DNA of 64,000 nucleotides, from positions 1 to 64,000 of the forward strand of contig NZ_JALJXP010000001.1 of assembly GCF_024170165.1 (NCBI RefSeq). Direction: 5' to 3'. The notes under the pieces are model-generated. The model had not been told where the DNA came from and made no database searches. It worked only from the letters and a program-made list of their open reading frames with translations. The position numbers and the translations under genes were made by a program. Within the stretch, counting starts at the first letter, position 1. Every line of letters starts with the position of its first letter. Shown in pieces: positions 26,920-35,211 of this stretch. The stretch is from Pseudomonas nitroreducens (GTDB lineage Bacteria > Pseudomonadota > Gammaproteobacteria > Pseudomonadales > Pseudomonadaceae).

Positions 26920-28887
26920 TCAGTGCACCTCCGCCGATTCTTCACGGCGCACCAGCGAGGGCTTTTTTGCCGGCACCTCGGTGGCCTCGATGAGGACCTC
27001 GGCGACCAGTTCGGCAATGTCCTTGATCTCCGGGCGCGGTGCGACCACGCCTTCGAGCATTGCGGTGCACTGCGGGCAGCCCACGGCCACCAGCTCGGCG
27101 CCGGTTTCCTTGATGTCGACCATGCGCATGTCGGGAATCCGCTGCTTGCCGGGGATGTCGGTGATCGGCGCGCCGCCGCCACCGCCGCAGCAGCGCGAGC
27201 GGAAGCCGGAACGCTGCATTTCCTTCACCTCGATGCCGATGGCCTTGAGCACAGCGCGAGGGGCTTCGTACTCGCCGTTGTAGCGGCCGAGGTAGCACGG
27301 GTCGTGGTAGGTCACGCTGGCGGCCTTGCTCTGGCCGAGGTTCAGCGCGCCCTTTTGCACCAGCTCGTCGATGAAGGTGGTGTGGTGCAGCACCTGGTAG
27401 TTGCCGCCCAGCGCGCCGTATTCGTTCTTCAGCACGTGGAAGCTGTGCGGGTCGCAGCTGACGATGCGCTTGAAGCGGTACTTGGCCAGGGTGGCGATGT
27501 TGCGCTTGGCCAGAGTCTGGAAGGTGGCTTCGTCGCCCAGGCGGCGGGCCACGTCGCCGCTGTCGCGCTCTTCCAGGCCGAGCACGGCGAAGTCGACGTT
27601 GGCGGCCTTGAGGATCTTCACGAAGGAACGCAGGGTGCGCTGGTTGCGCATGTCGAAGGCGCCGTCGCCGACCCAGAACAGCACGTCGGCCTGCTGCTTG
27701 TCGGCCAGCAGCGGCAGATTCAGGTCCGCCGCCCAGTTCAGCCGGCCACCGGGGGCAAAGCCGCCGGGATTGTCGGTGGCGATGAGATTTTCCAGCACCT
27801 CGGCACCCTTGTTCGGGGTCGCGCCCTTTTCCAGGGTGAGGTGGCGGCGCATGTCGACGATGGCGTCGACGTGCTCGATCATCATCGGGCACTCCTCGAC
27901 GCAGGCGCGGCAGGTGGTGCAGGACCAGAGGGTTTCGGCATCCACCAGCGCCTTGCCGTCCAGCGCGACGATCGGCTGGTGCGGACCGCCGCTGTGTTCG
28001 CCGAGCGGCTTGCCGGGGTAGGGAGAGCCGGCGAAGTTCGCATCGCTGCCGCCGGCCAGGCCGATGACCATGTCCTGGATGAGTTTCTTCGGGTTCAGCG
28101 GCTGGCCGGCAGCGAAGGCCGGGCACATGGCCTCGCACTTGCCGCACTGCACGCAGGCGTCGAAGCCGAGCAGCTGGTTCCAGGTGAAGTCGGTGGGTTT
28201 CTCGACGCCCAGCGGGGCCATGGGGTCGGCCAGGTCCAGCGGCTTGAGGCCGGTGGAGCGGCCACCAGCGAAGCGCTCGGCGCGACGGTGCCAGGCCAGG
28301 TGCAGGGCGCCGGCGAAGGCGTGCTTCATCGGGCCGCCCCAGGTCATGCCGAAGAACAGCTCGGACACGCCCCAGGCCACGCCAACGGCGAGGATGGCCG
28401 CGAGGAACCAGCCACCGAAACCTTCCGGCAGGATGCCCGCCACCGGCAGGGTGGCAATGAAGAAGCTCGCCGAGAACATCAGCAGGCTTTTCGGCAGGCG
28501 CATCCACGGGCCTTTCGACAGCCGCGACGGCGGGTCGAGACGACGCCTGGCGACGAACAGCGCGCCGCAGAACATCAGTGCGGTGGCAGCCAGCAGGGCG
28601 AAGCCCAGGATGCGGCTGTGCAGGCCGAAACCGTGCACCAGGACGGCCAGCAGCGCCGCGGCGACAAAACCGCCGGCGGTGGCCACGTGGGTCTTCGACA
28701 TGTACTTGTCGCGCTCGACTACGTGGTGCAGGTCCACCAGGTAACGGCGCGGCATCTTCAGCAGGCCGCCGATCCAGTCGACCTGGGCGGGCCGGCCGCG
28801 GCGCCACATCGAAAAGCGCTTCACGGCGCCCAGCACGGCGAGGCCGAGGGCGCTGAAGAGCAGGATGGGGAGGATGATGTTGAGCAT
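26920..28887 (-). CDS. dgcB: dimethylglycine catabolism iron-sulfur membrane protein DgcB
   Basis: A 655-residue (Fe-S)-binding protein. About four transmembrane helices in residues 1-200 are followed by two 4Fe-4S motifs: CVQCGKCEAMCPAF and CTTCRACVEECPMM. Two cysteine-rich CCG domains follow (DPCYLGRYNGEYEAPR, SRCCGGGGGAP, VGCPQCTAML). DgcB acts with DgcA in demethylating dimethylglycine to sarcosine, probably passing electrons to ETF or quinone. The ATG at 28887 begins with a clear membrane helix. Confidence 0.94.
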   Translation of the reverse strand: MLNIILPILLFSALGLAVLGAVKRFSMWRRGRPAQVDWIGGLLKMPRRYLVDLHHVVERDKYMSKTHVATAGGFVAAALLAVLVHGFGLHSRILGFALLAATALMFCGALFVARRRLDPPSRLSKGPWMRLPKSLLMFSASFFIATLPVAGILPEGFGGWFLAAILAVGVAWGVSELFFGMTWGGPMKHAFAGALHLAWHRRAERFAGGRSTGLKPLDLADPMAPLGVEKPTDFTWNQLLGFDACVQCGKCEAMCPAFAAGQPLNPKKLIQDMVIGLAGGSDANFAGSPYPGKPLGEHSGGPHQPIVALDGKALVDAETLWSCTTCRACVEECPMMIEHVDAIVDMRRHLTLEKGATPNKGAEVLENLIATDNPGGFAPGGRLNWAADLNLPLLADKQQADVLFWVGDGAFDMRNQRTLRSFVKILKAANVDFAVLGLEERDSGDVARRLGDEATFQTLAKRNIATLAKYRFKRIVSCDPHSFHVLKNEYGALGGNYQVLHHTTFIDELVQKGALNLGQSKAASVTYHDPCYLGRYNGEYEAPRAVLKAIGIEVKEMQRSGFRSRCCGGGGGAPITDIPGKQRIPDMRMVDIKETGAELVAVGCPQCTAMLEGVVAPRPEIKDIAELVAEVLIEATEVPAKKPSLVRREESAEVH

Positions 28888-28932
28888 TGTTATGGGTCTC
28901 CCTACGGGACCGAAATGGGGACTCCGGACCAG

Positions 28933-29038
28933 TCCCCTCTCCCTTCAGGGAGAGGGTCAGGGAGAGGGTGTTCGAGCGGGCACTGCGCATGCCCTGAAAC
29001 ACCCTCTCCCCCCGCCTCTCCCGCAAGCGGGAGAGGCG
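28933..29038. repeat. pair of family C REP-like repeats between dgcA and dgcB
   Basis: The units at 28933-28969 and 29001-29038 have facing GGGAGAGGG/CCCTCTCCC arms. They lie in the 189-bp gap inside the operon. Confidence 0.85.
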
Positions 29039-29076
29039 GCTATCCGAGCCAGCCGGAGATCCTTGCCGGGCCTGTA

Positions 29077-31137
29077 TCAGAAGTCCTTGCACAGACGCAG
29101 CGCGTCATAGATCGCGGCGTGGGTGTTGCGCTGGGCCACGCAGTCGCCGATGCGGAACAGCAGGTAGCCGTCGCCGGCCTCGCTGAGGCACGGCTGCGGC
29201 TTGATCGCGAACAGCGCCTCGACGTCGATCTGACCCTTGTTGCGCGAGCCCTGCTTGAGCGCGTAGTACAGGCTCTCGTCCGGGCGCACGCCGTTCTCCA
29301 CGACGATCTGGTCGACCACCCGCTCCTCTTTCGCGCCGGTGTATTCGTTCTCCAGCACCGCCACCAGCTTGTCGCCCTCGCGGTAGACCTTCTCCAGCAT
29401 CAGGTCGCCGGTCATGATCACTTCCTTGGGGTACATGCTGCGGTAGTAAGTCGGGAAGGTGGTGCCGCCGATGGCTACGCCGGGCTTGATATCGTCGGTG
29501 ACGATCTCGACCTGGGCGCCCTTGTCGGCGAGGAAGTCCGCCACCGACATGCCGCTGAATTCGCAGATGGTGTCGTAGACCAGCACGTTCTTGCCCGGCG
29601 CGACCTTGCCGTCGAGCACGTCCCAGCTGCTGACCACCAGCCCGTCGGCGGCGCCCCAGTGTTCGTTCTGCTCGAGGAACGGATGGCCGCCGTTGGCCAG
29701 CACCACCACGTCGGGGCGCAGGTCCATGATGGTGTCGGCGTCCGCGCCGGTGCCCAGGCGCAGGTCGACGTTCAGCCGCGCCAGCTCCAGCTGGTACCAG
29801 CGGGTGATGCCGGCGATCTGGTCGCGCTGCGGGGCCTTCGAGGCCGTGGTGATCTGCCCGCCCAGTTGGTCCTTCTTCTCGAACAGGGTGACGTCGTGGC
29901 CACGCTCGGCGGCGACACGCGCCGCCTCCATGCCAGCCGGGCCACCGCCGACCACCACCACCTTGCGCTTCACGCCGGTGGTCTTCTCGATGATGTGCGG
30001 CACACCCATGTACTCACGGGAAGTAGCGGCGTTCTGGATGCACAGCACGTCCAGGCCCTGGTACTGGCGGTCGATGCAGTAGTTGGCGCCGACGCACTGC
30101 TTGATCTGGTCGATCTGGCCCATCTTGATCTTGGCGATCAGGTGCGGGTCGGCGATGTGCGCGCGGGTCATGCCGACCATGTCCACATAGCCGCCCTCAA
30201 GGATGCGCGTGGCCTGGTTCGGGTCCTTGATGTTCTGCGCGTGCAGCACCGGCACGTTGACCACTTCCTTGATGCCGGCAGCCAGGTGCAGGAAGGGCTC
30301 CGGCGGGTAGGTCATGTTCGGGATGACGTTGGCCAGGGTGTTGTGGGTGTCGCAGCCCGAGCCGACCACGCCGATGAAGTCGATCATGCCGGTGTCGCTG
30401 TAGTACTTGGCGATCTGCTTCATGTCGTCGTGGGTGAGGCCGTCCGGGTGGAACTCGTCACCACAGATGCGCATGCCGACGCAGAAGTCGTCGCCGACTT
30501 CCTGGCGTACGGCCTTGAGCACTTCCAGGCCGAACTTCATGCGGCCCTCGAAGGTGCCGCCCCACTCGTCGGTGCGCTTGTTGACGCGCGGGCTCCAGAA
30601 CTGGTCGATCATGTGCTGGTGCACGGCGGACAGCTCGACGCCGTCCAGGCCGCCTTCCTTCGCCCGGCGTGCCGCCTGGGCGTAGTTGCCGATCACCCGC
30701 CAGATCTCTTCCGGCTCGATGGTCTTGCAGGTGGCGCGGTGCACCGGTTCGCGGATGCCCGAGGGCGACATCAGGGTCGGCCAGTTGAAGCCGTCCCAGC
30801 GCGAGCGGCGGCCCATGTGGGTAATCTGGATCATGATCTTGGCCCCATGCTTGTGCATGGCGTCGGCCAGGTTCTGGAAGTGCGGGATGATGCGGTCGGT
30901 GGAGAGGTTCACCGAGCTCCACCATTCCTGCGGACTGTCGATGGCAACCACGGAGGAACCGCCGCAGATGGCCAGACCGATGCCGCCCTTGGCCTTCTCC
31001 TCGTAGTACTTCACGTAGCGCTCGGTGGTCATGCCGCCGTCGGTGGCGTAGACCTCGGCGTGGGCGGTGGAGAGCACGCGGTTGCGGATGGTCAGCTTGC
31101 CGATCTGGATCGGCTGGAACATAGACTCGAAAGCCAT
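29077..31137 (-). CDS. dgcA: dimethylglycine demethylase flavoprotein DgcA
   Basis: A 686-residue old-yellow-enzyme/trimethylamine-dehydrogenase-type protein. It has an N-terminal FMN TIM barrel (residues about 1-340) with QITHMGRRSRW and the DGVELSAVHQHMIDQF active-site region. The Fe-S loop follows at 348-366, and the C-terminal FAD/NAD domains start at VVVVGGGPAGMEAARVA. It starts N-demethylation of dimethylglycine to sarcosine. In the Fe-S loop C348, C354 and C366 are present, but the second ligand of the TMADH pattern is alanine (A351). It is the first gene of dgcA-dgcB-etfA-etfB; the DUF5943 gene lies 74 bp upstream. Confidence 0.94.
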   Translation of the reverse strand: MAFESMFQPIQIGKLTIRNRVLSTAHAEVYATDGGMTTERYVKYYEEKAKGGIGLAICGGSSVVAIDSPQEWWSSVNLSTDRIIPHFQNLADAMHKHGAKIMIQITHMGRRSRWDGFNWPTLMSPSGIREPVHRATCKTIEPEEIWRVIGNYAQAARRAKEGGLDGVELSAVHQHMIDQFWSPRVNKRTDEWGGTFEGRMKFGLEVLKAVRQEVGDDFCVGMRICGDEFHPDGLTHDDMKQIAKYYSDTGMIDFIGVVGSGCDTHNTLANVIPNMTYPPEPFLHLAAGIKEVVNVPVLHAQNIKDPNQATRILEGGYVDMVGMTRAHIADPHLIAKIKMGQIDQIKQCVGANYCIDRQYQGLDVLCIQNAATSREYMGVPHIIEKTTGVKRKVVVVGGGPAGMEAARVAAERGHDVTLFEKKDQLGGQITTASKAPQRDQIAGITRWYQLELARLNVDLRLGTGADADTIMDLRPDVVVLANGGHPFLEQNEHWGAADGLVVSSWDVLDGKVAPGKNVLVYDTICEFSGMSVADFLADKGAQVEIVTDDIKPGVAIGGTTFPTYYRSMYPKEVIMTGDLMLEKVYREGDKLVAVLENEYTGAKEERVVDQIVVENGVRPDESLYYALKQGSRNKGQIDVEALFAIKPQPCLSEAGDGYLLFRIGDCVAQRNTHAAIYDALRLCKDF

Positions 31138-31211
31138 TGCGGCATCCTCACGGGATCAGAGGTTTCTTGTTGTGGTGGCGGCCCTCGGGCCGCCGGTGCC
31201 GAAGTCGTGGA

Positions 31212-31742
31212 TCAGAGCGGTTTGACGACGAACAGGCCGTCGTCGTGGCCTTCCTCGGCGCCGCTGTAGACCTGCTCGGCCACGGTGCGCAGGTCACTGC
31301 CGCGCGCCTGGAGAATCTGGTCCATGGCACCGGCGAACCAGCCGGTGAACATGTAGTCGACCTTGCGGTTGACCTTACCGTAGACGTAGACGAAGGCCGA
31401 GTGCTTCAGGCGCACCTGGGCGGTGCCCTTGTCGAGGTCGATCTGCTCGATCTGGAACAGCCCCCAGCCGCGCTGAGACAGGCGCTTCATGTAGTGCTCG
31501 AAGACTTCCACGCCGACCAGGCCATGGCACTCGGCTTCCTTCTCGCACCAGTGCCAGGCGGACTTGTAGCCGGCCTTGTAGAGGATTTCGGCATAGCGCT
31601 CGGCGCCCAGCTCTTCCTCGATGCCCATGTGGTTGTTGACGAAAAAGTGCCGCGGCACGTAGAGCATCGGCAGGGCGTCGGATGTCCAGACGCCGGTTTC
31701 GCTGTCGACTTCGATGGGCAGTTCGGGGGCGTGTTTGGCCAT
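31212..31742 (-). CDS. DUF5943 protein, dimethylglycine cluster
   Basis: A 176-residue soluble protein. It has an N-terminal strand ELPIEVDSETGVW and a V4R-like region (ILYKAGYKSAWHWCEKEAEC). The C-terminal segment VYGKVNRKVDYMFTGWFAGA resembles small-molecule-binding 4-vinyl-reductase-type domains. From memory it corresponds to PAO1 PA5397, always next to dgcA; its role in demethylation is unknown. It lies 74 bp upstream of dgcA and is likely cotranscribed. Confidence 0.82.
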   Translation of the reverse strand: MAKHAPELPIEVDSETGVWTSDALPMLYVPRHFFVNNHMGIEEELGAERYAEILYKAGYKSAWHWCEKEAECHGLVGVEVFEHYMKRLSQRGWGLFQIEQIDLDKGTAQVRLKHSAFVYVYGKVNRKVDYMFTGWFAGAMDQILQARGSDLRTVAEQVYSGAEEGHDDGLFVVKPL

Positions 31743-31776
31743 GGTGGCAAGACTCCAGAATTCGTGTGTGCGGTTG

Positions 31777-31897
31777 CCCTCTCCCCAGCCCTCTCCCTGA
31801 AGGGAGAGGGAGCTATCCGTGCATGCGGAAGGTCAAGTGCATGCCGGCCGCTCTGCTCCCCTCTCCCGCTTGCGGGAGAGGGGCTGGGGGAGAGGGC
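31777..31897. repeat. pair of family C REP-like repeats
   Basis: The units at 31777-31810 and 31857-31897 (GGAGAGGG/CCCTCTCC arms) fill the 170-bp gap between the dipeptidase and DUF5943 genes. Confidence 0.85.
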
Positions 31898-31912
31898 GCT
31901 GTTGAGGTTGAA

Positions 31913-32890
31913 TCATTCGCCCCAGACTTCGCCGAGGATGCGCACCCAGTTCTCGCCCATGACCTTGCGCACCACGCGCTCGGGCATGCCGCGCTTGAGC
32001 AGGGTCTCGGTGAGGTTGGGGAATTCGCCGACGGTGCGGATGCCCAGCGGGTTGACGATCTTGCCGAAGTTGGTGAGGCGGCGGGCGTAACCCTTGTCGT
32101 GGGTCAGCCACTCGAAGAAGTCCTGGCCGTGGCCCTGGGTGAAGTCGGTGCCGATGCCGATGGCGTCCTCGCCGACGATGTTCATCACGTACTCGATGGC
32201 TTCGGCGTAGTCGTCGATGGTCGAGTCGATGCCCTTGGCGAGGAACGGCGCGAACATGGTCACGCCGACGAAGCCGCCGTGGTCGGCGATGAACTTCAGC
32301 TCGGCGTCGGACTTGTTGCGCGGGTGCTCCTTGAGGCCCGACGGCAGGCAGTGGGAATAGGTGACGGGCTTCTTCGACTCGAGGATGACCTCCTCGGAGG
32401 TCTTGGAGCCGACGTGGGACAGGTCGCACATGATGCCGACGCGGTTCATCTCCGCGACGATCTCGCGGCCGAAGCCGGAGAGGCCGCCATCGCGCTCGTA
32501 GCAACCGGTACCGACCAGGTTCTGGGTGTTGTAGCACATCTGCACGATGCCCACGCCCAGCTGCTTGAACACCTCGACGTAGCCCAGCTGGTCCTCGAAC
32601 GCGTGGGCGTTCTGGAAGCCGAAGAGGATGCCGGTCTTGCCCTGCTCCTTGGCCCGGCGGATGTCGGCGGTGGTGCGCACCTGCAGCACCAGGTCGCTGT
32701 TGTCGCGGATCAGCTTGCTGCTGGAGACGATGTTGTTCACCGTCGCCTGGAATCCTTCCCACACCGACACGGTGCAGTTGGCGGCGGTCAGGCCGCCCTT
32801 GCGCATGTCCTCGAACAGCTCGCGGTTCCATTTGGCGATGATCAGGCCATCGATGACGATGCTGTCGGCGTGAAGTTCGGCTGGGCTCAT
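31913..32890 (-). CDS. membrane dipeptidase (renal dipeptidase, M19 family)
   Basis: A 325-residue zinc hydrolase of peptidase family M19. Landmarks are the N-terminal VIDGLIIAKWNRELFEDMRK, DLSHVGSKTSEEVI, the histidine-containing PVTYSHCLPSGLKEHPRNKS and the C-terminal GIGTDFTQGHGQDFF. From memory its PAO1 orthologue (PA5396) is part of the glycine betaine/dimethylglycine regulon, but the physiological substrate is unknown. It lacks a signal peptide, so it is probably cytoplasmic. It heads the series dipeptidase-DUF5943-dgcAB-etfAB. Confidence 0.88.
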   Translation of the reverse strand: MSPAELHADSIVIDGLIIAKWNRELFEDMRKGGLTAANCTVSVWEGFQATVNNIVSSSKLIRDNSDLVLQVRTTADIRRAKEQGKTGILFGFQNAHAFEDQLGYVEVFKQLGVGIVQMCYNTQNLVGTGCYERDGGLSGFGREIVAEMNRVGIMCDLSHVGSKTSEEVILESKKPVTYSHCLPSGLKEHPRNKSDAELKFIADHGGFVGVTMFAPFLAKGIDSTIDDYAEAIEYVMNIVGEDAIGIGTDFTQGHGQDFFEWLTHDKGYARRLTNFGKIVNPLGIRTVGEFPNLTETLLKRGMPERVVRKVMGENWVRILGEVWGE

Positions 32891-33091
32891 CTTGGCGTCT
32901 CTCTATTCAGGCAAGGCTCTTGCGGCGGGACTTGTGCCGACGCTTTGCAGGCAGGATATCCCTGCCCCCGGAGGCGACCCGGTTCGAAAACGACCAGGGT
33001 CATACCGAAAGCGTCAAGCCGGCGACATGGGCGACAGCGTTTGCGTCGTGCTGGGGAATGTGGGGGCTGGAGGCGAGGAGTGGCGCGGACT

Positions 33092-33318
33092 TGTAGGAGC
33101 GAGCTTGCTCGCGAACGCTCTTCGTTGCGGGACACCGCGCGGGTGGGAAGCGCCCTTTCCCTGAAGTGAGAGGGCGCCGTACGTGCCGACTGAAGCCATA
33201 GGCGACATCCTGCGCCGAACAGTCCCCTCTCCCTTCAGGGGGAGGGTTAGGGAGGGGGTGATACGGCGGCGGTGCGGAGCCTGCCGGGAAGATGTTCGCG
33301 AGCAAGCTCGCTCCTACA
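33092..33318. repeat. nested repeat block: family A arms enclosing family C units
   Basis: TGTAGGAGCGAGCTTGCTCG (33092) and its inverse ending 33318 enclose diverged (33152-33175) and typical (33223-33260) family C repeats. The block occupies most of the 457-bp gap 32891-33348 upstream of the dipeptidase gene; the remainder (32891-33060) should hold its promoter, with no motif I can name. Confidence 0.85.
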
Positions 33319-33348
33319 ATGAGCGGCTAGCGTGTAGTGCAGGGCGCG

Positions 33349-33435
33349 TCAGCGCTTGCGCCAGCAGGCAAAGAGGTTCCACGCCACCAGGCCGGTGACG
33401 AAGGCGGAGCTGCTGTAGAAGAGCATCGCGTCCAT
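33349..33435 (-). CDS. 28-aa single-membrane-helix protein downstream of gbcA
   Basis: A very short frame, MDAMLFYSSSAFVTGLVAWN then LFACWRKR. The hydrophobic core (about residues 4-24) followed by a basic tail predicts one membrane helix with the C-terminus in the cytoplasm. The ATG is preceded by GAGGAAG at good spacing, and it lies 57 bp after the gbcA stop on the same strand, so it is likely translated from the gbcA mRNA. I do not know a family; a small accessory protein for GbcA or for transport is possible. Confidence 0.6.
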   Translation of the reverse strand: MDAMLFYSSSAFVTGLVAWNLFACWRKR

Positions 33436-33492
33436 GTGGCTTCCTCACTAACGACAACGCCCCCGGAGACGGGGGCGCTGGGTGACTGGGGC

Positions 33493-34782
33493 TTACTTCT
33501 CGGCGACCAGGCGGGCGTGGGCGGATTCCTCGCCCAGGTTGTTCAGCATCCGCTCGCTGTACCAGTCGAGGAAGTTGATCACGCCGAACTCGTAGGTCTT
33601 GGAATACGGCCCCGGCTGGTAGGCGGTGGAGTTGATGCCGCGCTGGTTCTCTTCGGCCAGGCGACGGTCCTGATCGTTGGTGGCGTCCCAGACTTCGCGC
33701 AGGCGGGCGACGTCGTAGTCGACGCCTTCCACCGCCTCCTTGTGTACCAGCCACTTGGTGGTGACCATGGTCTGCTGCGCGCTGATCGGCCACACGGTGA
33801 AGACGATCAGGTGGTCGCCCATGCAGTGGTTCCAGGAGTGCGGCAGGTGCAGGATGCGCATCGAGCCCAGGTCCGGGTTCTGGATGCGGCCCATGAGCTT
33901 CTTGCTGCCCTGCTTGCCGTCCATGGTCATGGACACGGTGCCCTGCAGCAGCGGCATGCGCACGATGCGGTTGCGCAGGCCGAAGCTTTCATGGGCGTAG
34001 GGAATCTTCTCGGCCTCCCAGGCGGTGGTGCAGGCGGCGACCTGGTCCTTGAACGCCTGGCTGGCGCGCGGGTCGGTGACGTCGTCCCACTCCAGCAGGG
34101 TGTTCAGTAGCTCCGGGTGCGAGCCGTTGCAGTGGTAGCACTCGCGGTTGTTCTCCAGCACCAGCTTCCAGTTGGCTTTTTCCATCAGCGTGGTCTGCAC
34201 CGCGACCTTGGTGTTCTCCATGTCGTACGGCTCCATGTAGTGCTCGAGCGTACGCAGGAAGTCATCGATGGCCGGCGGGTTCTCCGCCAGCGAGATGAAG
34301 ATGTAGCCGCCGGCGGTCTTCACGTTCACCGGTTTGAGGCTGTAGTCCTTCATGTCGAAGTCGGCGCCCATCTCGGTGCCGGCGAACAGCAGGCGGCCGT
34401 CCAGCTCGTAGGTCCACTGGTGGTAGGGGCAGACCAGCTTGGCGACCTTGCCCTTGTCGCTGACGCACAGGCGCGAGCCACGGTGGCGGCAGACGTTGTG
34501 GAAGGCGTGGATCTTGCCCTCCGCGCCACGCAGCACAATCACCGGGTTGTCGCCGATCTGCAGGGTGAGGAAATTGCCCTTGGCGGGGATCTCGCAGGTC
34601 ATGCCGGCGATCAGCCACTCCTTGTGGAAGATCTCCTGCATGTCCAGCTGGAACAGGCGCTCGTCGTTGTAGAAGGGCTGCGGCAGCGAGAAGTTGTGGT
34701 CGCGGCTGCGCAGCATCTCGGCGGTGGCCTTGCGGGCCGGTTCCAGCGGGTCGCCCAGACTCAGGGTAGTGGTGACGTCCAT
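33493..34782 (-). CDS. gbcA: glycine betaine demethylase, Rieske oxygenase subunit GbcA
   Basis: A 429-residue Rieske non-haem iron oxygenase catalysing oxidative removal of the first methyl from glycine betaine, giving dimethylglycine and formaldehyde. Rieske ligands are C98, H100, C118 and H121. The mononuclear iron histidines are probably H217 and H222 (ECYHCNGSH). The ATG at 34782 (MDVTTTLSLGDPLEP) follows GAGGACC; the long upstream frame runs through the intergenic region and is rejected. It is divergent from its reductase gene gbcB. Confidence 0.96.
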   Translation of the reverse strand: MDVTTTLSLGDPLEPARKATAEMLRSRDHNFSLPQPFYNDERLFQLDMQEIFHKEWLIAGMTCEIPAKGNFLTLQIGDNPVIVLRGAEGKIHAFHNVCRHRGSRLCVSDKGKVAKLVCPYHQWTYELDGRLLFAGTEMGADFDMKDYSLKPVNVKTAGGYIFISLAENPPAIDDFLRTLEHYMEPYDMENTKVAVQTTLMEKANWKLVLENNRECYHCNGSHPELLNTLLEWDDVTDPRASQAFKDQVAACTTAWEAEKIPYAHESFGLRNRIVRMPLLQGTVSMTMDGKQGSKKLMGRIQNPDLGSMRILHLPHSWNHCMGDHLIVFTVWPISAQQTMVTTKWLVHKEAVEGVDYDVARLREVWDATNDQDRRLAEENQRGINSTAYQPGPYSKTYEFGVINFLDWYSERMLNNLGEESAHARLVAEK

Positions 34783-35034
34783 TGCTCGGTCCTCATGCCG
34801 CAGCCCGGTCGGGCTGCCGGCGGAAATAAGTGGCTGATACGGTTTGCCACGCAGGGCGGGTTTGCGGCAGGTGCCAGGCGCGCCGAGTGCGCCGTTTCCC
34901 GCCGTCTCGCTCAACCTTGGGAGTTGCTCGGCATGGAGCTGAGTGTGGGGCCGCACCCCGGGATTACCCTTATCCATGGGCGACACGGCCAGATCATTTC
35001 CCGACGCGCCACGGCACGTCCCAGGCGGCAGGTC

Positions 35035-35056
35035 GCGATAAGCATGCAAATGTCGC
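35035..35056. promoter_or_regulatory. dyad in the gbcA-gbcB divergent promoter region
   Basis: GCGATAAGCATGCAAATGTCGC has outer GCGA/TCGC arms around a central GCATGC palindrome, in the middle of the 429-bp gap (34783-35211) between divergent gbcA and gbcB. Both genes are known in P. aeruginosa to be activated by the AraC-type regulator GbdR. I cannot recall its consensus well enough to claim the site, so this is a positional candidate only. Nothing else is seen in the gap. Confidence 0.35.
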
Positions 35057-35211
35057 AGGCAGGTAAATGCGCGGGCGGGCGTCGTGCACACAATCCGCCC
35101 CATCAGGCATGCCGAAAGGCCCCGTGCTTTCTACGCTGAAACGACGTAGGCAAGCGGGCCCCGGCGCTGCCCCATCAGGCCCAGCACGGCCCGCGTGCGC
35201 GGAGAGACAGC

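Noticed and set aside
26923-31269. 1448-residue open frame opposite dgcB and dgcA
   Set aside because: Shadow of high-GC codon bias on the coding strand: composition is Ala/Val/Gly/His-rich with no domain motifs, while the opposite strand encodes complete recognised enzymes.
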